Shown: positions 49,837 through 59,600 of the stretch, piece after piece
How positions within the stretch are numbered: the stretch's first letter is position 1
How the letters are laid out: the number at the start of each line of letters is the position of its first letter
Source of the DNA: Actinacidiphila bryophytorum
GTDB taxonomy: Bacteria > Actinomycetota > Actinomycetes > Streptomycetales > Streptomycetaceae
Direction: 5' to 3'
NCBI RefSeq assembly: GCF_016916835.1
Contig: NZ_JAFFIX010000012.1
Location: forward strand, 124,001-188,000
DNA: 64,000 bases
Made by a program: the position numbers and the translations under genes
The notes under the pieces: generated by a model
Databases searched by the model: none
Told to the model about the DNA's origin: nothing
The model's input: only the letters and a program-made list of their open reading frames with translations

Positions 49837-52800
49837 GTGTCAGTCAGATCCTCCTCACCCGGCGGAAGAACCCGTCTCCGGCTCCGGGTCGCGACCGCGG
49901 CCGCGGCGGCCACCGCGCTCCTGGGCCTCGGCCTAGGCGCCCAGAGCGCAGGCGCCGCCTCCCCCGGTGCCGCACCGGCCGACCCGGCCTCGTACGTCAA
50001 CCCGCTGATCGGCAGCTCGAACGCAGGGAACACCTACCCCGGCGCCGTCGTCCCGTTCGGCATGCTCGCCTGGAGCCCGCAGACCTCGACGGGCAACCAG
50101 TTCTCCACCCCCGCCCCCGGCGGCTACCGCTACGACGCCACCCGCATCCGCGGGTTCAGCCTCACCCACCTCAACGGCGTGGGCTGTTCCGGCGCCAACG
50201 GCGACATCCCGATCATGCCGTTCGTCGGCGACGTGACCTCCTCGCCCAGCTCCGACACGCGTGACGCGGTCTACGCGAGCACCTTCTCGCACACCGCGGA
50301 AACCGCACAGGCCGGCTTCTACAAGGTCGCCCTCGACAGCGGCGCCAGCGCCCGGCTGACCACCACCGCACGCACCGGCACCGGCGAGTTCGGCTTCCCC
50401 GCCGACAAGCCGGCCAGCATGCTGCTGCGCACCTCCAACTCCGAGAGCGGCAGCAGCGCGGCCTCGGTGCAGGTCGACGCCGCCACCCGCACGGTGACCG
50501 GCTCGGTCGACGCCGGCAACTTCTGCGGTCCGCAGAGCGCCAACAACCGGCACGACGTCTACACGCTGCACTTCACGGCCCACTTCGACCAGCCCTTCGC
50601 GAAGGTCGGCACCTGGACCGACGGCACGCTCACCCCGGGCTCCACCTCCGCCACCGGCGGCACCGGCTACAACAGCAGCGGCAACCCCGCGGCGGGCAAG
50701 GGCTCCGGCGCCTACATCACCTTCCCTGCCGGAACCGGCAGCGTGCAGGTGAAGGTCGCGATCTCCTACGTCAGCGCCGACGGCGCCGAGGCCAACCTGC
50801 GCGTGGAGAACCCCCCGTCGCGCTCCTTCGACTCGGTCCGCGCGGGCGCGAGTGCCGACTGGAACGCGGCGCTGCGCCGTATCGCGGTCTCCGGCGGCAC
50901 CCCCGACCAGTTCAGCACCTTCTACACCGCGCTCTACCACTCGATGCTGGAGCCGACACTCACCAGCGACGTGGACGGGCGCTACCTCGGCGGCGACCGC
51001 GCGGTCCACCGGCTCGCCAAGGGCCAGCACGCGCAGTACGGCACCTTCTCCGGCTGGGACCAATACCGCGCCCAGGTGCAGCTGCTGACGCTGCTGCAGC
51101 CGCGTACCGGCAGCGACTACGCCCAGTCGCTGTTCAACTACGCGGCCCAGCGCGGCGGCGAGTGGGACCGCTGGCTGCTGGAGAACGGCAAGACCAGCAT
51201 CATGTCCGGCGACCCCTCGGACGCGGCGCTGGCCGGCATCTACGCCTTCGGCGGACGGGACTTCGACGTCAAGGGCGCGCTCGCCTCCCTGGTGAAGGCG
51301 GCCACCGTGCCGACCGCCAATGACTCCGACAGCGCCGGCTGCAACGTCGAGTGCGTGGGCCAGCGCCCCGCCCTCGACCAGTACCTCAAGCTCGGCTACG
51401 TGCCGTCGGACAACTGCCACTGCTGGGGCGGCGCCGCCGAGACGCTGGAGGACGCGGCGGCCGACTTCGGCCTGTCGCAGCTCGCCGGCGCCGTCGGGGA
51501 CAAGTCCGTGCAGAAGGCCTTCGCCGAGCGCAGCGGCAACTGGACGAACGTCTTCGACCCGAACGCGACCGCGCAGGGCGGCTACATGCGCGACCGCAAC
51601 TCCGACGGCTCGTGGGCCGGCGCCACCTTCAACCCGGGCACCGGCAACGGCTTCGTCGAGGGCAGCAGCGCCCGCTACAGCTGGATGGTGTACTCCGACG
51701 CGGCCGGGCTCGCCCAGGCGATGGGCGGCAACGCCACCGCGGTCCAGCGGCTCGACGCCTTCTTCCGCGCCCCCGACGGCACCTTCGACTTCTCGGCGAA
51801 GGACCAGACCCGCTACGACCCCACCAACGAGCCGGACATCAACGCGCCCTACCTCTACGACTACTTCGGCGCTCCCTACAAGACCCAGCAGACCGTACGC
51901 GCCGAGACCGACCGGCTGTGGACGAACACCCCCGGCGGCATCCCCGGCAACGACGACGCCGGCACCATGTCCTCCTGGTACGTCTTCTCCGCGCTCGGCC
52001 TCTACCCGCAGGTGCCCAGCCGCGCCGACCTGGTGCTCAGCAGCCCGGTCTTCCCCAAGGCCGTGATCCGCACCGGCTCGGGCCGCACCATCACCGTCAA
52101 CGCCCCGCAGGCGTCGGCGGACAACATCTACGTCCAGGGCCTGCGCGTCAACGGCAAGGCCTCGGACCGGCCGTGGGTCCCGGCGTCCTTCGCCACCGGC
52201 GGCGGCACCCTCGACTACACCCTGGGCGCCACCCCGGACACCCGCTGGGGCAGCGACGCCAAGGACGCCCCGCCGTCCTTCCGCGACGGTGAGGCACCCT
52301 TCTTCGCCGCCGCCTCGCCGGCGTCGGTGAAGGCAGAACCGGGCAGTTCCGCGACGACCTCGCTCGACCTGTCCACCATCCAGGGCAAGAAGACCGCGGT
52401 GTCCTGGAGCGCCGCCGCACCGGCCGGCATCACCCTGTCGCCCTCGCACGGCACCGTCACCGTGCCGGGCAACGGCAAGGCGACCGCCGAGGTCGGCGTC
52501 CACGTCGCCGCGGACACCAAGTCCGGTGTCTACCGGGTGCCGTTCACCCTCACCGGCCGGCACGGCGCCAAGGCCCCGACGGCGTGGCTGAGCGTCACCG
52601 TCGGCGTCAACGGCTCGGTCACCTGGTACGTCAACAGCAACGGCATCTCCTACGACGACTCCGACCCGACCGCCAACTTCGACGGCGGCGGCTGGAGTTA
52701 CTCCGCGAAGGCGCTGGCAGCAGCGGGGGCCGTCCCGGGCGGGACCGTCTCGGCCGGCGGCTTCGACTTCACCTGGCCCGACGTCGCGCCCGGCGCGCCC

Positions 52801-53193
52801 GACAACATCGTCGTGGGCGGCGGCGACCAGGTCCTCGACATGTCGAAGACCTCGGCGGGGGCCACGAAGCTGAGCCTGCTCGGCAGCGCGGCCTTCGGTG
52901 ACACGACCGGCACGGTCACGCTCACCTACACCGACGGCAGCACGCAGCAGGCGGAGGTCGGCTTCAGCGACTGGACGCTCGGCGGCGGGGGAAGCACCCC
53001 CTCCTTCGGCAACACCATCGCGGTGCACACCGACTACCGCGACGTCATGGGCGGCTCCACCGAACCGGTCGGCACGGACGTGTTCGCCACCGCACCGGTC
53101 GCCCTGCAGTCCGGCAAGCAGCTCGCCTCGGTGACGCTGCCGGCCACCACGCAGGGCGGTGACATGCACGTCTTCGGCATCGCCACCGCGTGA
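49837..53193 (+). CDS. Secreted GH92 alpha-mannosidase
   Basis: An 1,118-residue exo-acting enzyme that removes alpha-linked mannose (commonly alpha-1,2) using Ca2+. GTG 49837 has AGGAAA close by and opens a signal peptide (ATAAAAATALLGLGLGAQSA). The N-terminal sandwich starts VNPLIGSSNAGNTYPGAVVP, followed by GFSLTHLNGVGCSGANGDIP. The alpha/alpha barrel has SGWDQYRAQVQLL and GIPGNDDAGTMSSWYVFSAL (near residue 702), the expected acid/base and base region. After the catalytic part come a NEW3-like Ig domain (about 830-920) and a C-terminal module (about 926-1118) similar to that of the GH3 enzyme at 56615. Yeast or fungal mannan is a likely substrate. Confidence 0.92.
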   Translation: MSVRSSSPGGRTRLRLRVATAAAAATALLGLGLGAQSAGAASPGAAPADPASYVNPLIGSSNAGNTYPGAVVPFGMLAWSPQTSTGNQFSTPAPGGYRYDATRIRGFSLTHLNGVGCSGANGDIPIMPFVGDVTSSPSSDTRDAVYASTFSHTAETAQAGFYKVALDSGASARLTTTARTGTGEFGFPADKPASMLLRTSNSESGSSAASVQVDAATRTVTGSVDAGNFCGPQSANNRHDVYTLHFTAHFDQPFAKVGTWTDGTLTPGSTSATGGTGYNSSGNPAAGKGSGAYITFPAGTGSVQVKVAISYVSADGAEANLRVENPPSRSFDSVRAGASADWNAALRRIAVSGGTPDQFSTFYTALYHSMLEPTLTSDVDGRYLGGDRAVHRLAKGQHAQYGTFSGWDQYRAQVQLLTLLQPRTGSDYAQSLFNYAAQRGGEWDRWLLENGKTSIMSGDPSDAALAGIYAFGGRDFDVKGALASLVKAATVPTANDSDSAGCNVECVGQRPALDQYLKLGYVPSDNCHCWGGAAETLEDAAADFGLSQLAGAVGDKSVQKAFAERSGNWTNVFDPNATAQGGYMRDRNSDGSWAGATFNPGTGNGFVEGSSARYSWMVYSDAAGLAQAMGGNATAVQRLDAFFRAPDGTFDFSAKDQTRYDPTNEPDINAPYLYDYFGAPYKTQQTVRAETDRLWTNTPGGIPGNDDAGTMSSWYVFSALGLYPQVPSRADLVLSSPVFPKAVIRTGSGRTITVNAPQASADNIYVQGLRVNGKASDRPWVPASFATGGGTLDYTLGATPDTRWGSDAKDAPPSFRDGEAPFFAAASPASVKAEPGSSATTSLDLSTIQGKKTAVSWSAAAPAGITLSPSHGTVTVPGNGKATAEVGVHVAADTKSGVYRVPFTLTGRHGAKAPTAWLSVTVGVNGSVTWYVNSNGISYDDSDPTANFDGGGWSYSAKALAAAGAVPGGTVSAGGFDFTWPDVAPGAPDNIVVGGGDQVLDMSKTSAGATKLSLLGSAAFGDTTGTVTLTYTDGSTQQAEVGFSDWTLGGGGSTPSFGNTIAVHTDYRDVMGGSTEPVGTDVFATAPVALQSGKQLASVTLPATTQGGDMHVFGIATA

Positions 53194-53216
53194 CGCCCTG
53201 AACCGGCTGCACACAC

Positions 53217-53250
53217 ACCCGCCCCGGGCCGTCGTCGGCCCGGGGCGGGT
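53217..53250. terminator. 14-bp-stem terminator after GH92
   Basis: ACCCGCCCCGGGCC (53217-53230), loop GTCGTC, GGCCCGGGGCGGGT (53237-53250). The perfect stem lies between the convergent GH92 and regulator genes and can serve both. Confidence 0.8.
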
Positions 53251-53265
53251 GCGCCGTCGGTGCGG

Positions 53266-53577
53266 TCAGGAGCCGTCCGGCCGGCCCGCGGCCTCCGCGA
53301 TGATCTCCTGGAGTGCCGCGATGTGCCCCTGGAACGCCGTGCGGCCGGTGTCCGTCAGGCGGGCGCGGACCTTTCTGCGGGTGCCGCTCAGCCGCCGCTC
53401 CGTGGTCACGTAGCCGGCCTCCTCCAGGGTCGCGAGCTGCTTGGACAGGGCCGAGTCCGACAGCCCCAGCTGCTCCTTGAGATAGCCGAACTCGGCCCAG
53501 TCGGCGGCGGTGAGCGTCGCCATGAGCGACAGCCGGGTGCTGGGGTGGATCAGCTCGTCGAACAGCGGCTCGGTCAT
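53266..53577 (-). CDS. Winged-helix transcriptional regulator (HTH_34 type)
   Basis: A 103-residue one-domain regulator. The start MTEPLFDELIHPSTRLSLMA and GYLKEQLGLSDSALSKQLAT (recognition helix), then LEEAGYVTTERRLSGTRRKV (wing) and RARLTDTGRTAFQGHIAAL are typical of the small MarR/ArsR-like regulators with PF13601. They usually repress themselves and a neighbouring membrane protein. Its ATG overlaps the upstream membrane-protein stop (ATGA), so the pair is translated together. Two matching palindromes in the promoter are the probable operators. Confidence 0.88.
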   Translation of the reverse strand: MTEPLFDELIHPSTRLSLMATLTAADWAEFGYLKEQLGLSDSALSKQLATLEEAGYVTTERRLSGTRRKVRARLTDTGRTAFQGHIAALQEIIAEAAGRPDGS

Positions 53578-54038
53578 GCCCGCGCCCAGCGGCGCAGGAC
53601 GCGCAGGATCTCCGGGCCGCCGAACCCGACGACCGCCGCGACCAGGACGGCCGCCCAGATGGCCGCGTGCCCGGCGCCGTCCGCGTCGAGGACCAGGGCC
53701 GCCAGGATCGTGGCGCCGACCAGGACGACCAGCATGCCGACCACGATCAGCGGGACGCGGTGGCCGGCGACCGACCGGCTGACCTGCAGCCGCCCGGTGC
53801 GGCGGCGGCCGTCGAGCAGGCGCGCGGCGAGCGTGGTGTGCGCGGCGCCGAAGACCACGGTCGCCATGCCCGCCGCCCACCGCGGCGCCTCGCTGCCCAG
53901 CACGCCGAGCAGCAGCCAGCCGCCTGCCATGGCCCACCAGTAGCCGCGCGGCAGGCCGATCTCCTGCTCGACCTGGCGCCTTGCGCGGTCGGCCGCGTCC
54001 AGGGCCGTACGCGCTTCTTCCGCTGCGATGCCGTCCAT
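53574..54038 (-). CDS. Four-helix membrane protein coupled to the HTH regulator
   Basis: A 154-residue membrane protein. A charged amphipathic N-terminus (EEARTALDAADRARRQVEQE) is followed by four helices: YWWAMAGGWLLLGVLGSEA, WAAGMATVVFGAAHTTLAA, VPLIVVGMLVVLVGATILAA and HAAIWAAVLVAAVVGFGG. This form is common beside HTH_34 regulators of Actinobacteria and has no known activity. GGGGGAG before ATG 54038. It may sense membrane state or act as a partner of the regulator; that is inferred from pairing only. Confidence 0.78.
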   Translation of the reverse strand: MDGIAAEEARTALDAADRARRQVEQEIGLPRGYWWAMAGGWLLLGVLGSEAPRWAAGMATVVFGAAHTTLAARLLDGRRRTGRLQVSRSVAGHRVPLIVVGMLVVLVGATILAALVLDADGAGHAAIWAAVLVAAVVGFGGPEILRVLRRWARA

Positions 54039-54053
54039 GACCACTCCCCCTTG

Positions 54054-54099
54054 ACTTTCCTGCTGGGAAAGTAAGCTTTCACTTTCCCACCGGGAAAGT
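54054..54099. promoter_or_regulatory. Two identical-architecture operators upstream of the regulator pair
   Basis: ACTTTCC-tgctg-GGAAAGT (54054-54072) and ACTTTCC-caccg-GGAAAGT (54081-54099) have the same 7-5-7 arms and lie 27 bp apart centre to centre. On the minus strand, the TTGACT at 54102-54097 can be the -35 box, so both sites overlap the promoter. Autoregulation by the adjacent HTH protein is the simplest reading. Confidence 0.75.
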
Positions 54100-54224
54100 C
54101 AAGGGGGATCGGCCAGGGGGTCGCGACGACCCCATTGTCAGGGCACGGTCAAGCCTTTAGAGTCCTCGCCGGAGCATCCGGCACTTCCGCATCGTCCGGC
54201 ACATCCCTCACCCCTGGACGTGAC

Positions 54225-54542
54225 ATGACGCGACGCCGTCGTACGCTCATCGCCGCCTGCCTGCTGGGCGTCCCCGCCGCCGGCGCACTGCTGCCCTCCG
54301 CCGAGGCCGCCGTGCCGCCCGAGCACGCCATCGTGGTGTGCCAGAGCGCGAGCTTCTACGCCAACTACAACAGCTCCAGCGGGCCTTCGGGGCTGCTGCG
54401 CACGCTGGGCTACGGCGACAAGATCGGCCACACCCCCGGTTCCCACCCCGTCTACAACGGGTGGGCCGCCAGCTTCGACTACGGCCCCAACGACTGGGGC
54501 TACCTGCGCATCGAGTGCATCGGCGGCTACGACTCCTGGTGA
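54225..54542 (+). CDS. Small secreted SH3-like protein
   Basis: A 105-residue exported protein. Signal peptide MTRRRRTLIAACLLGVPAAG to about residue 30 (AEAAV). The 75-residue mature part reads VVCQSASFYANYNSSSGPSG, LLRTLGYGDKIGHTPGSHPV and ends WGYLRIECIGGYDSW. It has two Cys (probably one disulfide), many Tyr and Gly, and the strand spacing of a bacterial SH3 fold (compare the next gene). The ATG is preceded by a weak ribosome site. It may bind cell-wall or glycan ligands; no enzyme motif is present. Confidence 0.65.
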   Translation: MTRRRRTLIAACLLGVPAAGALLPSAEAAVPPEHAIVVCQSASFYANYNSSSGPSGLLRTLGYGDKIGHTPGSHPVYNGWAASFDYGPNDWGYLRIECIGGYDSW

Positions 54543-54612
54543 CACGGCGGCCACCGCCCCTGCCGCCCTGCGCAACACCTTCCGACATCCCTTCCACCAG
54601 CGGGAGTTCACC

Positions 54613-54897
54613 GTGCTGCGAACCGTAACGACGGGCGCGGCGGCCGCCGCCCTGGCCGCCGCCGCGCTGCTGGCCCTCGCCGTGCCCGCGGGCGCCGCGA
54701 ACGGCAGGGTCGGGGTCCGCGAGACCGTCTGCGCCCAGGACCTCTACGTCAGGACCGCACCCGTCGGGGCCTGGATGGGCACGCTGTACACCGGGCAGAC
54801 CTTCCTGGTCGAGGAGGTCGACGGCTCCTGGGTGTACGGCTTCGCCTACGGCGACATCAACCGGCACGGCTGGGTCCAGAACGGCTGGTTCTGCTGA
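54613..54897 (+). CDS. Small secreted SH3b-domain protein
   Basis: A 94-residue exported protein with GGGAG before GTG 54613. Signal MLRTVTTGAAAAALAAAALL to about residue 28 (PAGA). The mature domain is an SH3b-type barrel: VCAQDLYVRTAPVGAWMGTL, YTGQTFLVEEVDGSWVYGFA, ending RHGWVQNGWFC, with Cys at both ends. SH3b domains bind peptidoglycan peptides. It follows its likely paralogue by 70 bp on the same strand, and the two may be co-transcribed. No partner enzyme is adjacent. Confidence 0.78.
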   Translation: MLRTVTTGAAAAALAAAALLALAVPAGAANGRVGVRETVCAQDLYVRTAPVGAWMGTLYTGQTFLVEEVDGSWVYGFAYGDINRHGWVQNGWFC

Positions 54898-54924
54898 CGC
54901 TCCCCGGCGCCGCCGCCCGCCGCG

Positions 54925-55719
54925 TCAGCCCTGGTGCTGGTAGCGGCCGGGCGTGGTGCCGACCAGGTCGGTGAAGGCCGCGATGAAACTGCTGGGGTTG
55001 GCCCAGCCGCACGCGTGCGCGACATGGCTGATGTCGTGCCCGTCGGCGAGCAGCACCAGCGCGTGGCACAGCCGGATCTGGGTGCGCCACTGGTAGAAGG
55101 TCATGCCCAGCTCGCGCTGGAAGAGCCGGCTGAGGGTCCGGGAACTCGCGCCGACCGCGCGGCCGAGGCCGGGCAGCGGCGTCCTGTCCCCCGGGTCGTC
55201 CTGCAGCCGCCGGGCGACGGCCCGCAGCCGGTCGTCGACGGGCTCGGGGATGTGCAGGGGCTGCTCCCTGGCCTCGCGCAGTTCGTCCACGAGCACCCGC
55301 CGCATCCGGGCCAGCGGGCCGCGGTCCTCCGGGGCCGGGTCGTCGTAGCTGCGCGGCCCGGTGAGGGTGAGCAGCAGTTCCCTGGTGAGGCCGTCGGCCA
55401 GCAGCACCACGGGGTGGCCGGGCATGAGGCGGTCGTAGGAGTGCGGGAGGAACAGGACCCGCATGTCGGTGGCGCTGTGGGCGCGGTGGTGGTGGGCGAC
55501 CCCGGCGGGGACCCACGCGACCCGGTTGGCCGGGACGACCGAGGTGCCCCGGTCGGTGTGCACGGACAGGACCCCGCGGGCGGCGTACAGGAGGTGCCCC
55601 GAGGTGTGGGTGTGCGCCTGGCTGCCCTGGCCCGCGGACCACTGGTGCCTGCCGCCCGCGGGCCACAGGATCGAGGCGGCACCGCTCTCCCGGCCGGCTG
55701 CTTGGCGTCGAAGGGGCAT
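54925..55719 (-). CDS. AraC-family transcriptional regulator
   Basis: A 264-residue regulator with an N-terminal cupin-type sensor (SQAHTHTSGHLLYAARGVLS, RVAWVPAGVAHHHRAHSATD) rich in His, and a C-terminal double HTH: LPGLGRAVGASSRTLSRLFQ and DISHVAHACGWANPSSFIAA, followed by TDLVGTTPGRYQ. The last is the AraC hallmark. I start at ATG 55719 (MPLRRQAAGRE); longer readings are not conserved-looking. It is divergent from the alpha/beta-hydrolase gene with only 55 bp between them, so that gene is the expected target. The effector is unknown. Confidence 0.9.
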   Translation of the reverse strand: MPLRRQAAGRESGAASILWPAGGRHQWSAGQGSQAHTHTSGHLLYAARGVLSVHTDRGTSVVPANRVAWVPAGVAHHHRAHSATDMRVLFLPHSYDRLMPGHPVVLLADGLTRELLLTLTGPRSYDDPAPEDRGPLARMRRVLVDELREAREQPLHIPEPVDDRLRAVARRLQDDPGDRTPLPGLGRAVGASSRTLSRLFQRELGMTFYQWRTQIRLCHALVLLADGHDISHVAHACGWANPSSFIAAFTDLVGTTPGRYQHQG

Positions 55720-55774
55720 AGGTTGGCAGTTTACCGGTCGACAGCCACACCGGGCCAGGCGGAGCCTTGGTCGC

Positions 55775-56470
55775 ATGACGACAGACGAACGGAAAGAGCA
55801 GCGCAGGACCTTCGTGCTGGTGCCCGGCGCCTGGCACGGGGCGTGGGTGTGGGACGGCATGGCGGCCAGGCTCAGGGAGGCCGGGCACCGGGCGGTCGCC
55901 GTCACGCTGGACGGCCTGGAGCCCGAACCCTCGCCGGAGGGCGCCGCGGCGAACCTGGACACGCATATCGACCGGGTGCTCGCGGTGCTGGACAGCTGCG
56001 GCCCGGGACCCGTCACCTTGTGCGCCCACAGCTACGGGGGCTTCGTGGCGGCCGGTGCGGCGGACCGGGCCGCCCGCCCGCCGGAGCGGCTGGTGTTCTG
56101 CGACGCCTTCGTGCCGGCCGACGGCGACTCCTGGTGGGACCTGGCCAACGACCACTACCGGGACCGGATCATCGCCGGCGCGCGGGCGGACGGCCGCACG
56201 GCGGCGCCCTCCCCCGGCACGGACCCCAGGCGCCGGCCGCACCCCGTCGCCTCGTTCCTCCAGCGCCTGCGCCTGGGCGACGGCATGGACCGCGTCGCCC
56301 GCCGCACCCTCGTCCACGCGTCCGGGTGGGCGGCGACCCCCTTCCGCCCCCAGTTCGAGCGGCTGCGCACCGACCCCCGCTGGGAGGTCCACGACCTGCC
56401 GGTCGGCCACGCCGTGTACGACGAGGCCCCCGACGACCTCTTCGCCGTCCTGACCGACAGCGCACGCTGA
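55775..56470 (+). CDS. Alpha/beta-fold hydrolase
   Basis: A 231-residue soluble hydrolase. It starts with FVLVPGAWHGAWVWDGMAAR (oxyanion H-G after strand 3), then the nucleophile elbow LCAHSYGGFVAAG (Ser near residue 91), FCDAFVPADGDSWWDLAND (acid loop) and LPVGHAVYDEAPDDLFAVL (catalytic His near the end). This arrangement is the salicylate esterase/HNL-like branch, typical for small ester or lactone hydrolysis. Its regulator is probably the AraC protein divergent from it. The substrate is unknown. Confidence 0.88.
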   Translation: MTTDERKEQRRTFVLVPGAWHGAWVWDGMAARLREAGHRAVAVTLDGLEPEPSPEGAAANLDTHIDRVLAVLDSCGPGPVTLCAHSYGGFVAAGAADRAARPPERLVFCDAFVPADGDSWWDLANDHYRDRIIAGARADGRTAAPSPGTDPRRRPHPVASFLQRLRLGDGMDRVARRTLVHASGWAATPFRPQFERLRTDPRWEVHDLPVGHAVYDEAPDDLFAVLTDSAR

Positions 56471-56515
56471 GCAGCCCGGCGATGCCGTTCACGATCAGGA
56501 ATTGCGTTCATGTTC

Positions 56516-56544
56516 TTGACGCCCCCGGCAGGCGCGCGCAGACT
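56516..56544 (+). promoter_or_regulatory. Probable promoter of the GH3 gene
   Basis: TTGACG (56516-56521) and CAGACT (56539-56544) are separated by 17 bp, a standard spacing for the main sigma factor. Transcription would begin about 60 bp before the ATG. No LacI-type palindrome is obvious here. Confidence 0.45.
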
Positions 56545-56614
56545 TCCAGACGTTTGCCTTCATCCTGTGAACTCGCTGAATTCGCAGGCGCGGACGCCCT
56601 TTTGGAGGACCTGT

Positions 56615-59600
56615 ATGCGCATGGCCCGCCTTGCGGTCGCGGCGGCTGCCGCCGCTGCCCTCGCCGTACCCCTGGCAGTTCCGGCCACCGCCGGAAGCGT
56701 TTCCGGGACGGGCGGGGCGGATCCGGCCGCCGCCCGGCCCTGGCTCGACGCACGTCTGCCGCTGGAGAAGCGCATCGACCTGCTGCTCGCCCAGATGACC
56801 AACGCCGAGAAGGCGTCGCTGATGACGTCGGTGGACAAGCCCGCGGGGTCGCACGCCACCGGCTACATACCGGGCATCGAGCGGCTTGGCGTGCCGGGGC
56901 TGCAATTCACCGACGGGCCGGGCGGTGTCCGCGACGGGCAGCCGTCCACCGCGATGCCCTCCCCCGTGTCGCTGGCCGCCTCCTTCGACACCGACATGGC
57001 CGGGCAGTACGGGACGGTGCTCGGCTCGGAGGCCAGGTCCCGTGACTACCAGGTCGTCTACGGGCCGATGGTCAACATCGTGCGCACCCCGCTGGGCGGC
57101 CGGGACTTCGAGACCCTGGGCGAGGACCCGGAGCTGGCCGGGGACATCGCGGCCTCCGAGATCCGCGGCATCCAGGCGCAGGGTGTCGCCGCCCAGGTCA
57201 AGCACTTCGCGGGCAACAACCAGGAGAACGCCCGTACGACCTCCAGCTCCGACATCGACGAGCGGACGCTGCAGGAGATCTACCTGCCCGCCTTCGAGAA
57301 GGCCGTCAAGGAGGGCGACGCCTGGTCGGTGATGTGCGCGTACAACAAGGTCAACGGCACCTACGCGTGCGAGAACGCGCAGATCCTGCGGGACGTCCTG
57401 ATCGACACCTGGAAGTTCGACGGCGTCATCGACACCGACTACCCGGCCAACCACAGCACCGTGAAGTCCGCGCTGGCCGGGCTCGACCAGGAGTTCAGCG
57501 GCACGACGTACTTCAAGCAGCTGCCCGCCGCCGTCGCCGCGGGCGCGGTGCCGCAGTCCGTGCTGGACGACGCGGCCCGCCGCATCCTGCGACTGGAGTT
57601 CCGCACGGGCCAGTTCGCGCCGCAGACCCCGCCGGCCGTCGACTACGAGGCCGACAGCGCCGTCGCACGCAAGGCGGCCGAGGCGGGCAGCGTCCTGCTG
57701 AAGAACAGCGGCGCCCAACTCCCGCTGGACACCGCCGAGCTGACCTCGCTCGCGGTGATCGGCCCGAACGCCGACACCGCGGTCACCGGGGGCGGCGGCA
57801 GCTCCGCCGTCACCCCGTACAAGAAGGTCGACCCGGTCTCGGGGCTGCGCGCACGGCTGGGCGGCACCGTCGACGTCACCTCGGTGAAGGCGGGCGGCGG
57901 CGCCGGCTTCCCGCCGATCCCGGCCTCCGCGCTCAGCGGCCTCAAGGGCGAGTACTTCGCCGGCACGACGCTGTCCGGCACACCCGCGCTCACCCGCGAC
58001 GACCCGGACGTCGACTTCGACTGGGGCACCGGGTCGCCCGACCCCGCCCTGCCGGCCGACGGCTTCTCCGCGCGCTGGACGGGTACGGTCACCAGCCCGG
58101 CGACCGCGGCGTACACCTTCTCCGCGACCAGTGACGACGGCAGCAGGATCTACCTCGACGGCACCCTGATCGCCGACAACTGGGGCGACCACGGCGTCAG
58201 GACCGTCAAGAGCGCCCCGGTGCAGCTCACCGCGGGCGACCCGCACACGCTGCGGGTGGAGTACTACGAGAACGCGGGCGGCGCGTCCGTCACCGTGGGC
58301 TGGTCGGCGCCCGGCGTGCCCGACCCGACCATCACCGCGGCAGCGGCGGCGGCAGCCAAGGCCGACGTGGCCGTGGTCGTGGTGGGCGACTCCTCGAGCG
58401 AGGGCTCCGACCGTACGACGCTGGCCCTGCCCGGCAACGAGGACGACCTCATCCGCGCCGTCGCGGCGGCCAACCCGCACACCGTCGTGGTGCTGCGGGC
58501 GGGCGCCCCGGTGCTGATGCCCTGGCTCGCGGACGTGCCCGCGGTCCTGGACATGTGGTACCCGGGCCAGGAGGACGGCAACGCGCTCGCCGCGCTGCTC
58601 ACCGGCGACGCGGAGCCGGGCGGGCGGCTGCCGGTCAGCTTCCCGCGGACCGACGCGCAGACCGCGACGGCCGCGGCGCCCGGCCGCTACCCGGCCGTGG
58701 ACGGCGTCTACGACTACAGCGAGGGCCTCGACGTCGGCTACCGCTGGTACGACCAGGAGGGCCAGACCCCGCTGTTCCCCTTCGGGTACGGCCTGTCGTA
58801 CACCTCCTTCCGGCTCTCCCACCTCACCTCAGGACCCAGCCGGGTCGAGGCGACCGGCCGCGGCACCGCCCCGGTGCACCTGTCCGTCGACGTGACCAAC
58901 ACCGGCCGCAGGACCGGCACCGACGTGGTGCAGGTCTACCTCGGCAGTCCCGCAGGCTCCGGCGAACCGCCCAAGGCGCTCAGGAGCTTCGCCAAGGTGA
59001 GCCTCAAGCCCGGTCAGACCAAGGCGGTCCGCTTCACGCTCACCGCCGACGACCTGCGCACCTGGGACAGCAGCGCCCACGACTGGACGGTGCTCACCGG
59101 CCGCTACCCGGTCTCCGTCGGGCAGTCGTCCGCCGACACCCCGCTGCACACCGCGGTCACCGTCACCCGCTCGGTCGGCACGCAGTACACCGCCCTCACC
59201 GCGCCGGCCACCACCGACGCCGGTGCCACACAGACCGTGAAGCAGTCCTTCACCAACACCGGTGACTCCACCGTCCGCGACGTGCGCCTCGGGCTGGAGC
59301 TGCCGACCGGCTGGACCGCGAAGCCCGCCCCGGGGGCGCAGACCGCGCCGCGCACGGTCCGGCCGCACTCCACGGTCAGCGCCGACTGGACCGTCACCGC
59401 ACCCGCCGACGCCGCGGCCGGGCCCGCCACGCTCACCGCCAAGGCGTCCTACGAACTGGAAGGGCACACGTCCCGCACCGCCGACACCACGACCACCGTC
59501 CCGTACGCGACGACGGCAGCCGCGTACGACAACGCGGGGATCAGCGCCGACAGCGACCCGTCGACCGGTGAACTCGACCCCGGCGGCTACAGCCTGTCCG

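Noticed and set aside
49933..53214. Minus-strand open frame opposite the whole GH92 gene
   Set aside because: Antisense artefact. Its composition is Gly, Val and Arg with no motif, and GH92 is certain.
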